A stretch of DNA of 20,335 nucleotides from a virus. Within the stretch, counting starts at the first letter, position 1. Each line of letters starts with the position of its first letter. The notes beneath the pieces were generated by a model, which searched no databases, was not told the origin of the DNA, and saw only the letters and a list, made by a program, of their open reading frames with translations. A program made the position numbers and the translations under genes. Of this stretch, positions 15,072-20,335 are shown piece after piece. The DNA is taken from IMG/VR virus record IMGVR_UViG_3300035182_001583, positions 1 through 20,335 of that record; one strand, given 5' to 3'.

Positions 15072-15116
15072 GGGGCTCCTGACGCCGAAGCCCCGGCCCC
15101 TGTCGGGGTGCGGGGC
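15072..15116 (-). promoter_or_regulatory. Two mutually exclusive hairpins covering a ribosome site
   Basis: On the minus strand, the gap after the capsid gene can form hairpin 1 at 15116-15090 (arm GCCCCG with CGGGGC, inner CCCC with GGGG, GACA loop). It can also form hairpin 2 at 15094-15072 (GGGGCT with AGCCCC, 11-base loop). The GGGGC at 15094-15090 belongs to both, so they compete. Hairpin 2 includes part of the AGGAG ribosome site of the following DUF1320 gene. There is no U-tract after hairpin 1, so a classical intrinsic terminator is not supported; partial attenuation, mRNA stabilisation or translational control is possible. Confidence 0.5.
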
Positions 15117-15138
15117 GACTGCGTTCATGCCGGTGGGG

Positions 15139-16176
15139 TCAGATCGGCTTGATCTTGAACATCAGGTACGGGTGCCCGTACGCGACCGCATTGCGGCCGT
15201 CGTAGGACCACTCGAACTCCTTGCGCACCTGGAGCTGCGCCTGTGTCTCCGGCGTGTAGCTCGTGAGCACGTACGGCGAGCGGTCCTGGAAAATCAGGCC
15301 GCCGCCCTCGTTCGTGAGCTGCTCGCACGCGAGGTAGTACTCGCCCGGCGTCGTGAGCTCGGGCGCCGTCACGGGCTCGATTCCGTACGTCGTGAGCACG
15401 TTCTCGGTCGAGCCGTCCTGCCCGAAGTACCGCGTCGAGAGGATCTCGTTCAAGCGCTTCTTCAGATCCTGCCCGGAGAGCGCGTATTTGACCTTCAGGT
15501 AGCGCGGCTTCCCGTTCGGCTGCGTGAGCGTCTCGATGTACGCCACCGCAGCAGCGAAGTTCGCCGCGGCCTCCGCGAGCGTCGGCGCGTGCACGATGTC
15601 GATCGGGCAGGCACCGGGGTAGATGCCACTCGGCGCGCCCGAGAGCAGGTTCGCGTAGATGCCCTTCGAGGAGTCGAACTTGTTGACCGGGTGGTCCTTC
15701 GCGAAGAACGCGCGCCCGTCGTAGGCCGAGCCATGGGCGAGGGTTTCGCCCGACTTGACCAGCTCGAACATCTTCTCCTGCGGCCAGTAGGCCGAGGCTC
15801 CGCCGATCTGGCGGGCCCAGTTGGCCGCGTAGTCGAGCGCCGGACCGCCCTGCGTCATGCCAGGGCGCTGGAGCATGTTGTCCTCGATCTCGTTGCGCGT
15901 GAGCCGCAGCGCCGAGCCCGAGTTGCGGTTCGTGATCTCGAAGAACGTCGCGGCGACCGAGTCGTACGATTTCTGGCCTCCCTGGCCCTCGTCGTAGATC
16001 TGCGCCGTCTCGTACAGCCACATGTACAGCTCGGTCAGCGTCGAGCTCGGCCGCACCTCCATGAATTTGTCCCAGATCAGGGACCGATTGACCCGATCCC
16101 AGGCGTTCTGGATCAGCGTGCGCTGCGCCTTTTCGAACGTGCCGACCCAACTCGGCGTGATGGCAATGAGGCTCAT
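15139..16176 (-). CDS. Major capsid protein, Mu gpT-like
   Basis: The 345-residue product should be the HK97-fold shell protein. It contains LIAITPSWVGTFEKAQR near the N-terminus, an EEVRP-like WDKFMEVRPSSTLTELYMWL segment, TRNEIEDNM, and GSAYDGRAFFAKDHPVNKF, all in the order seen in Mu-like major head subunits. The C-terminal FEWSYDGRNAVAYGHPYLMF and final IKPI are also typical. The ATG at 16176 was chosen because the frame upstream lies inside the decoration gene; an AAGGG lies about 14 bases upstream, so the ribosome site is only moderate and coupling to the previous gene may help. It is followed by the largest gap of the head module, which holds strong hairpins, consistent with separate control of a highly expressed gene. 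Confidence 0.9.
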   Translation of the reverse strand: MSLIAITPSWVGTFEKAQRTLIQNAWDRVNRSLIWDKFMEVRPSSTLTELYMWLYETAQIYDEGQGGQKSYDSVAATFFEITNRNSGSALRLTRNEIEDNMLQRPGMTQGGPALDYAANWARQIGGASAYWPQEKMFELVKSGETLAHGSAYDGRAFFAKDHPVNKFDSSKGIYANLLSGAPSGIYPGACPIDIVHAPTLAEAAANFAAAVAYIETLTQPNGKPRYLKVKYALSGQDLKKRLNEILSTRYFGQDGSTENVLTTYGIEPVTAPELTTPGEYYLACEQLTNEGGGLIFQDRSPYVLTSYTPETQAQLQVRKEFEWSYDGRNAVAYGHPYLMFKIKPI

Positions 16177-16192
16177 GGTTAGTTGCGCCCTT

Positions 16193-16633
16193 TCACGCGG
16201 TAGCGAGGCACTCGACCCACGCGACTCCATTCGCGTCGAGTTCGAACAGCCGGCCCATGATCGTCGTCGAGACCGCCGCCGAGACGGTCTGGTCATCGAG
16301 CGCGTAGGCGGTCCCGCCGCGGTCGCTCGCGGTGAGCGGAGTGCCGACGTCGTTCAGGAACGGGAGCAACTCGCGGTCGCGCCCGAACTCGACGATCGCG
16401 GACGCGTCACCGTCGTGGCCGGCCGTGTTGTCCACGGTCTCGAGGAAGAGACCCTCGACGGCGCCGGTCCTCGCGGCGTCGGCAGGGGCGTAGTAGCCCT
16501 TGCTCGCGCCCGAGGTGATCACCATCGCGGCGGCGCCCTGGTAGGTTTTGACGCCGGCCGCGAGCGGCACACTGATGCGCCGCACGGTGCGGCTACGCGG
16601 CGAGGTGACTCGGGGGGAGGTGAGCGCAGCCAT
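16193..16633 (-). CDS. Putative capsid decoration / head-stabilising protein
   Basis: The 146-residue product lies between the scaffold and the major capsid gene, a common place for decoration proteins in Mu-like and other phages. The ATG at 16633 was chosen because it is 2 bp after the upstream stop and has AGAAGGG upstream; the frame itself continues back into the previous gene. The protein has no membrane segment and looks beta-rich: VKTYQGAAAMVITSGASKG, then a GLFLETVDNTAG stretch, an IVEFGRDRELLPFLND strand pair and a C-terminal STTIMGRLFELDANGVAWVE. Such short repeated beta motifs with a conserved aromatic near a Gly are typical of DUF2190-like decoration folds, but I do not recognise a diagnostic signature. 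The role is inferred mainly from position. Confidence 0.6.
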   Translation of the reverse strand: MAALTSPRVTSPRSRTVRRISVPLAAGVKTYQGAAAMVITSGASKGYYAPADAARTGAVEGLFLETVDNTAGHDGDASAIVEFGRDRELLPFLNDVGTPLTASDRGGTAYALDDQTVSAAVSTTIMGRLFELDANGVAWVECLATA

Positions 16634-16635
16634 GT

Positions 16636-17397
16636 TCAGGATCCCTTCTGCTGGGCGCCCGCGAGACGGGCGCGCGCCTGCGTCGGAGTCTCGACCGGGC
16701 GAATCCACTGGCCGCCCTGGTCCACGCGCGCCTCGCGCGCAGAGTCGGTGAGGATCCCCATCGACCGATAGAGCTCGGCCGCCTGCTCGGGCGGGAGCTC
16801 GGGCGGCGCGTCGGCCTGCCCCTCACCGAGCGTCGGCTGCCCGGCCACGACCTCCGTGCCGATCTGCGCGAGGCGCGCTGTCGGCGCGACCGTCTCGGCC
16901 ATCTGCCGCGCGAGCTGGATCGGAGTCGTCGGGTCGAGGATCATCGCCCGCAGTTTCACGTTCAGCGCGGGGCGCGCGGCGACCAGGCCGTTGCGCTCGG
17001 CGAGCTCGGCGGCCGCCTCGCGCGCCGCGTCCCTCGCCGTGAGGCGCTGCACCTCGGCCGAGAGCGCCGCGACCACGGGGTCGGGCGAGACCGTCGCGCG
17101 CCGAGGCAGCGCCGGGAGCGCGGGCGCGCGGCGCGCGGCCATCGGCGCCCTCGCGGCCGCAGGCTCGGGCTTCTCCTCGTCCTTGTCGTCCGCCGGCTTC
17201 TCCTCGCCATGGGGAGGCGGGGGCGCAGCCTCGCCGGGGGGCGTAGCCTCGCCGTCGGGCGCCTCGTCGCCGTCGGGCGCCGCGGGCGCCTCGTCGCCGT
17301 CGGGCTCGCCCGCGATCGCCTGTTCGAGCAGCGCAAGCGCGGCCTTCCCGTCCTGCTTCCGGATCGCCTCGAGAGCGGCCCTCATGTTGATCGCCAT
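16636..17397 (-). CDS. Putative nested scaffold protein (internal start)
   Basis: The ATG at 17397 lies in frame inside the longer peptidase reading frame and has AAGGAGG ending 7 bases upstream, one of the strongest ribosome sites in the window. Starting here gives a 253-residue protein without the HExxH domain. It has an acidic and Pro-rich linker followed by predicted helices around SAEVQRLTARDAAREAAAEL, and a C-terminus ending near the decoration gene. Lambda C/Nu3 and Mu I/Z are known cases in which a scaffold is made from an in-frame internal start of a protease gene; this arrangement looks the same with a different protease type. Alternatively this is simply the real gene, and the upstream peptidase gene has lost its stop codon. 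The internal start is well supported by sequence; the scaffold role comes from position and composition. Confidence 0.68.
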   Translation of the reverse strand: MAINMRAALEAIRKQDGKAALALLEQAIAGEPDGDEAPAAPDGDEAPDGEATPPGEAAPPPPHGEEKPADDKDEEKPEPAAARAPMAARRAPALPALPRRATVSPDPVVAALSAEVQRLTARDAAREAAAELAERNGLVAARPALNVKLRAMILDPTTPIQLARQMAETVAPTARLAQIGTEVVAGQPTLGEGQADAPPELPPEQAAELYRSMGILTDSAREARVDQGGQWIRPVETPTQARARLAGAQQKGS

Positions 17398-17817
17398 CTG
17401 TCGTCCTCCTTCGCGCACCGGCGCTGGAAATCTCGCGAGCATCGCTCGCACCACGAGCGGCTCGTCGGGGGTGCCTCTCGCCTGCACCATCGCGCCCGAG
17501 ATCGCCCACACCGCCTGTTCCTCGGCCGCGATCTCAGCCCTCGACGAGCCCGACAACGGCGCGAAATGCAGATGCGTGAGCTCGTGCACGAGCACCTTCT
17601 CGGTGCTCGGGGGCTCTGCCGCGAGCGGCGTCGACTCCTCCGGATCGCGGATGTAAATCGTCGCGCGCTTGTCGTCGAGGAACGGGTAGCAGAGCCCGTA
17701 GACCTGAGCGCCCGAGGGGGATTTCAGGTTTTTGACGTAGGAGACATCGATGGCCCAATCCCGCAGACGCAGGCGATCCTGCCAGTAGCGGACGAGCTCC
17801 TGCAGGTCCGGTTTCAC
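16636..17817 (-). CDS. HExxH metallopeptidase fused in frame to scaffold-like domain
   Basis: This 393-residue frame has two parts. Residues 1-140 resemble small phage zinc metallopeptidase-like proteins: VLVHELTHLHF (His78, Glu79, His82) gives HExxH, and Glu99/Glu100 in AAEEQAVWA could be the third ligand. Residues 141-393 begin with a Met preceded by a very good ribosome site and hold a Pro/Asp/Glu-rich linker (about 175-235), helical Ala/Glu-rich segments and an RNGLVAARPALNVKLRAMIL stretch like the C-terminal scaffold region of Mu I-type proteins. The GTG at 17817 was chosen because AGGGGAG lies 5 bases upstream; longer in-frame extensions run into the portal gene. The position between portal and capsid is where capsid protease and scaffold genes sit. 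The known head protease of this slot is not an HExxH enzyme, so a maturation role is inference. No stop separates the halves. Confidence 0.7.
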   Translation of the reverse strand: MKPDLQELVRYWQDRLRLRDWAIDVSYVKNLKSPSGAQVYGLCYPFLDDKRATIYIRDPEESTPLAAEPPSTEKVLVHELTHLHFAPLSGSSRAEIAAEEQAVWAISGAMVQARGTPDEPLVVRAMLARFPAPVREGGRQMAINMRAALEAIRKQDGKAALALLEQAIAGEPDGDEAPAAPDGDEAPDGEATPPGEAAPPPPHGEEKPADDKDEEKPEPAAARAPMAARRAPALPALPRRATVSPDPVVAALSAEVQRLTARDAAREAAAELAERNGLVAARPALNVKLRAMILDPTTPIQLARQMAETVAPTARLAQIGTEVVAGQPTLGEGQADAPPELPPEQAAELYRSMGILTDSAREARVDQGGQWIRPVETPTQARARLAGAQQKGS

Positions 17818-17836
17818 GACGCTCCCCTGCTGGCGC

Positions 17837-19441
17837 TCATGCGGCCTCCATGGCGGCCGGGCGGATGGGCCGCCACGCGATCTTCCACGTCGGCGTGCCA
17901 TCCTCTCCCGGCTCGAAATCGCGCACGCGCTCAATCCCGCACAGCCGGCAGCGATTTGCACTGCCGTGCTCGCACCGCGGGATCTGGTGCTCCGTCATTT
18001 TCGCCGCGAGCGCGGCGGCTGCCTCGTCGGTCGGCGGCGCGTCGGCCGGATCCATCTCGTCCGGCGGCGGCGCGGTCGGCACGAGGCGCGTACCCGAGGC
18101 CGGCGGCGGAGGCGGAGGCGTGCTCACCACGCCGGAGTCCGGGTTGCCGTCGCCGTCTGCGTCGCCCGCGATCGGAATGCCATACTCCGTCGTGAGCTCC
18201 GCGATGTCGAGCTCGCGGCCGTGCTGAGCGAGTTCCTCGCGCAGCGCCTTGATCCCGGCCGCGACGGTCACCATCGTCTGCGCCTGCGCGGTCATGTCCC
18301 TCGGCTCCTTCGCCGCGAGCTCGAGGACGGGCATTCGATCCAGCGCGTCCTCGCCGTGACGGCGCACGACCCACTGCGGTAGGCCCTGCGTGTTCAGCGT
18401 GTACGCGATCGCGTCAGCGGTCGCGTTCACGAGGCTCGTGAGCACGCGCTCGGGGACATCAGCATTACTGAACCCTGCCCCGCCGTTCGTCGTCACGACC
18501 TGACCGCAGATCGCGATCGCGTACGTGTACTCCGCGCGGTCGATCGTGGCGCCGAAACTCTCGTAGCCGCGGCCATTGGACTCGATGATTTTGACGTCCC
18601 AGCCGACCGGCAACTCGAACACGGTGTTGACGCCCCATGCGATTAGCCGTTGCAGGAACCCCGCCCGCTGCGCATCGCTCGCTCCGAGCGGCGCCACCGC
18701 CGCGCGTGCCGGGTTGGCCAACTTGCCCTCCCAGTTCGCCTGGTGCAGTTGCGCGTGGGATTTCGTGATGTACGCGTGCCCGCACGACTGCCACAGACCG
18801 CGTTGCCAGGGGGCCAGCCGCCCGCCCGGCGTGTGCAGCACCCAGCGCCCGTCACCGGGCGTGATCGGGAGTTGGCCGACCGTCGACTGGTAGTACCAGC
18901 GGTTTTCCGACCAGCGGTAGCGCAGCCACTCCGGATCGAGCCGGACGAGGACCGGGTAGTCGCGCCCCTGCACAGGCATGAGCTCGGCGACTCCGATGCC
19001 GAGCAGTAGGCCATCGTCCGCGAGCGCCTCGAGCTCGCTCGGCGGGAACATCTCCTCGAGGACGCTGCGCGCGCCCTGGCGACCCTCGAGCTCCGCCACG
19101 AGCTGCGGGTCGCCGCTGAACCGTCTCGGTAGGCGCACCGCGCGTCCCGTGCGCGCAGAGAGCAGCCCCGCGAACACGCCGTCGCCGCGCATTGCGCGGT
19201 AGAGCCGTGCAGCCGGCCCCATGTCGCCCTGGTTGGCCGCCTGCACGGCGTTCTCGAGGTCCGACAGGAACCAGCGCGTCTGGATGTACGGGTACGGGGT
19301 GAGCTGTCCGTTCAGCCGCGCCCGCGCCGCCTCGACATCCGGGTCGTCGATCGATCGATCCTGCGTCGGCGGCCCCTGGTACGCAGACACGCCGAGCAGC
19401 GCTGCGATTCGCTCGCGCCAGGCTGGGAGGATCTGCGCCAC
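17837..19441 (-). CDS. Portal protein, DUF935 / Mu gp29-like
   Basis: The 534-residue product should form the dodecameric ring at the capsid vertex through which DNA enters and to which the neck attaches. Length and landmarks fit the DUF935 family: an N-terminal segment with PYPYIQTRWFLSDLENAVQA, a central DDGLLLGIGVAELM / RLDPEWLRYRW region, the GDGRWVLHTPGGR loop, then the GQVVTTNGGAGFSNADVPER region. The start is a GTG; an in-frame TAA lies four codons upstream, so no longer frame is possible, but no clear Shine-Dalgarno is visible. The C-terminus departs from the core: a Pro- and Asp-rich linker (about residues 420-475) leads to a small Cys/His cluster (Cys490, His492, Cys498, Cys501) that could bind zinc. 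The terminase gene is upstream and the peptidase/scaffold gene starts 19 bp downstream. Confidence 0.9.
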   Translation of the reverse strand: MAQILPAWRERIAALLGVSAYQGPPTQDRSIDDPDVEAARARLNGQLTPYPYIQTRWFLSDLENAVQAANQGDMGPAARLYRAMRGDGVFAGLLSARTGRAVRLPRRFSGDPQLVAELEGRQGARSVLEEMFPPSELEALADDGLLLGIGVAELMPVQGRDYPVLVRLDPEWLRYRWSENRWYYQSTVGQLPITPGDGRWVLHTPGGRLAPWQRGLWQSCGHAYITKSHAQLHQANWEGKLANPARAAVAPLGASDAQRAGFLQRLIAWGVNTVFELPVGWDVKIIESNGRGYESFGATIDRAEYTYAIAICGQVVTTNGGAGFSNADVPERVLTSLVNATADAIAYTLNTQGLPQWVVRRHGEDALDRMPVLELAAKEPRDMTAQAQTMVTVAAGIKALREELAQHGRELDIAELTTEYGIPIAGDADGDGNPDSGVVSTPPPPPPASGTRLVPTAPPPDEMDPADAPPTDEAAAALAAKMTEHQIPRCEHGSANRCRLCGIERVRDFEPGEDGTPTWKIAWRPIRPAAMEAA

Positions 19442-19498
19442 ACGAGAGAGTTACCGCCTACGCCGCGTTACGCGCGAGAGCCGCGGCGTTACGAACAA

Positions 19499-20335
19499 TC
19501 AGCGGCTCTCCCATGCCCGCAGACCCGCGTACGGGTCGAGCACCGGGAAATCCTGCGGCATCGGCGGCGGTGCCGCGCGCGCCACCGACGTGTCGCGGAG
19601 GGATCTCCCCTCCCACGTCGCGAGGCAGCACGCGTCCGCGCGGTCCGGCGATCGCCCGAGCATTCGGCGCAAATCGTCCTTCGATGTGACCTTGTCGCGC
19701 CCCCTGAGATCGCGGCGCCACTCGGGCGCGTGGAGCTCCTTGGCGAGCCGCGCATCTTCCGGAATCGCTCCGCCGTCGCGCAGCCACGCAGCGAACGCGA
19801 ACCACAACTGGTCGCGCACGCGGTCGTGTGCGCGACCTGGAGCGCCGCCGTCCGCCGCGTCCGAGCCGCGCACGCCGACGAGCTCGTAGTCGTCCGGGTG
19901 CGCGTCGAGGTGCCCACGCAGCGTTCCGTAGACGCGGGCGCCGACAGCGCCGTCGCGGTCGAGCACGACGAGCGGTGGAGCGGGCTCACTGGGCCGCCGA
20001 TACCGCCGGAGCATCCCGAGCAGGTGCGCCAGGTGGGCCTCGGGCGAGAGGCCGCGCAGCGCGTAGAGCGCGAGGATTTTTTGCGCGCGCCTCGGCGCGA
20101 ACACGCTCTCGTCGCCCTGGCCTCCCTCTCCGGCGGGGTCGATCCCGACCACGAGCCGACCGCTGTCGTCCGCGTCGCCCCAGCGCTGCTCGGCCTCCGC
20201 GATCGCGTGGATCGATAGGATTTTGCCGTCCTCGCGCGCCGCGAACTCGCCCCGCACGCGGATTTTGAACATGGGCGAGTCCTCGCCCCACTCCTCGCGC
20301 TTCTCCTCGATCCACCGACGCGTCGCGAGGCCGGG
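19499..20335 (-). CDS. Phage terminase large subunit, C-terminal part (5' end beyond window)
   Basis: This is the ATP-driven motor and nuclease that cuts concatemeric phage DNA and packages it into the prohead through the portal. The frame is open to the window edge: 278 codons are visible, 21 of them before the first ATG at 20272, so the protein starts outside. The entry segment TRRWIEEKREEWGEDSPMFK and following VRGEF match the usual linker between the ATPase and nuclease domains. The nuclease domain shows an RNase H-like acidic set: GIDPAGEG (Asp66 of the visible part), VVLDRDG (Asp126/128) and SPDRADA (Asp231/234). These are the expected metal-binding clusters of the headful or cos-cleaving nuclease. 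The next gene is the portal, 57 bp downstream, as in Mu-like phages. The family call is strong; the exact subfamily and full length cannot be judged. Confidence 0.93.
   Translation of the reverse strand, partial: PGLATRRWIEEKREEWGEDSPMFKIRVRGEFAAREDGKILSIHAIAEAEQRWGDADDSGRLVVGIDPAGEGGQGDESVFAPRRAQKILALYALRGLSPEAHLAHLLGMLRRYRRPSEPAPPLVVLDRDGAVGARVYGTLRGHLDAHPDDYELVGVRGSDAADGGAPGRAHDRVRDQLWFAFAAWLRDGGAIPEDARLAKELHAPEWRRDLRGRDKVTSKDDLRRMLGRSPDRADACCLATWEGRSLRDTSVARAAPPPMPQDFPVLDPYAGLRAWESR

Noticed and set aside
15090-15116. Intrinsic terminator after the capsid gene
   Set aside because: The stem is strong but no run of U follows; kept only as a regulatory hairpin.
19442-19498. Three GTTAC-containing units in the terminase-portal gap
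   Set aside because: Units are short and unevenly spaced, with no clear symmetry; not enough to call a repeat or binding site.
1-20335. CRISPR arrays, tRNA genes, insertion sequences or attachment sites
   Set aside because: No regularly spaced repeats, cloverleaf-like segments, transposase motifs or terminal repeats were found on reading both strands; the window is interior to the phage late region.

Overview
The window is a high-GC, gene-dense block of a Mu-like contractile-tailed phage, most probably a prophage, with every credible gene on the minus strand. Transcription therefore runs from the right edge to the left edge. The long plus-strand open frames are GC-driven shadows. No host gene, integrase, transposase, repressor, tRNA, rRNA or CRISPR array is visible, so host and insertion site cannot be read directly. 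Extreme GC, frequent GTG starts and the style of the accessory proteins suggest a high-GC bacterium, possibly Myxococcota; this is inference with low confidence.

Head module (20335 down to about 13624): the C-terminal part of the large terminase subunit, a DUF935-type (Mu gp29) portal, an unusual HExxH metallopeptidase continuous with a scaffold-like protein, a putative decoration protein, a Mu gpT-like major capsid protein, a hairpin-rich 71-bp intergenic region, a DUF1320 (gp36-type) connector, a gpG/virion-morphogenesis-type completion protein, and an unassigned neck or tail-terminator candidate.

Tail module (13613 down to about 4812): sheath, tube, tail assembly chaperone with a programmed -1 frameshift that is well supported by sequence, tape measure, hub-associated protein, hub, spike, gp25/W-like wedge, baseplate J and a gpI-like protein. 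Two receptor-binding or fibre candidates follow (4805 to 2806).

Left end (2809 to 1): a coiled-coil plus membrane-segment protein, a multi-membrane protein with an internal lipobox, a papain-fold cysteine peptidase where an endolysin would be expected, and a run of five very small genes, the last cut by the window edge. This looks like a lysis or accessory module, but no classical lysozyme, amidase or transglycosylase is present.

Almost every junction is a 1-4 base overlap (TGATG, TAATG, GTGA or ATGA), so the block behaves as one translationally coupled late operon. The most interesting points are the frameshift signal (slippery heptamer, 8-nt spacer, 7-bp hairpin), the in-frame metallopeptidase-scaffold arrangement with an internal ribosome site, alternative hairpins over the connector gene's ribosome site, a papain-type enzyme in the lysis region, and an 11-codon relay ORF among the small genes.
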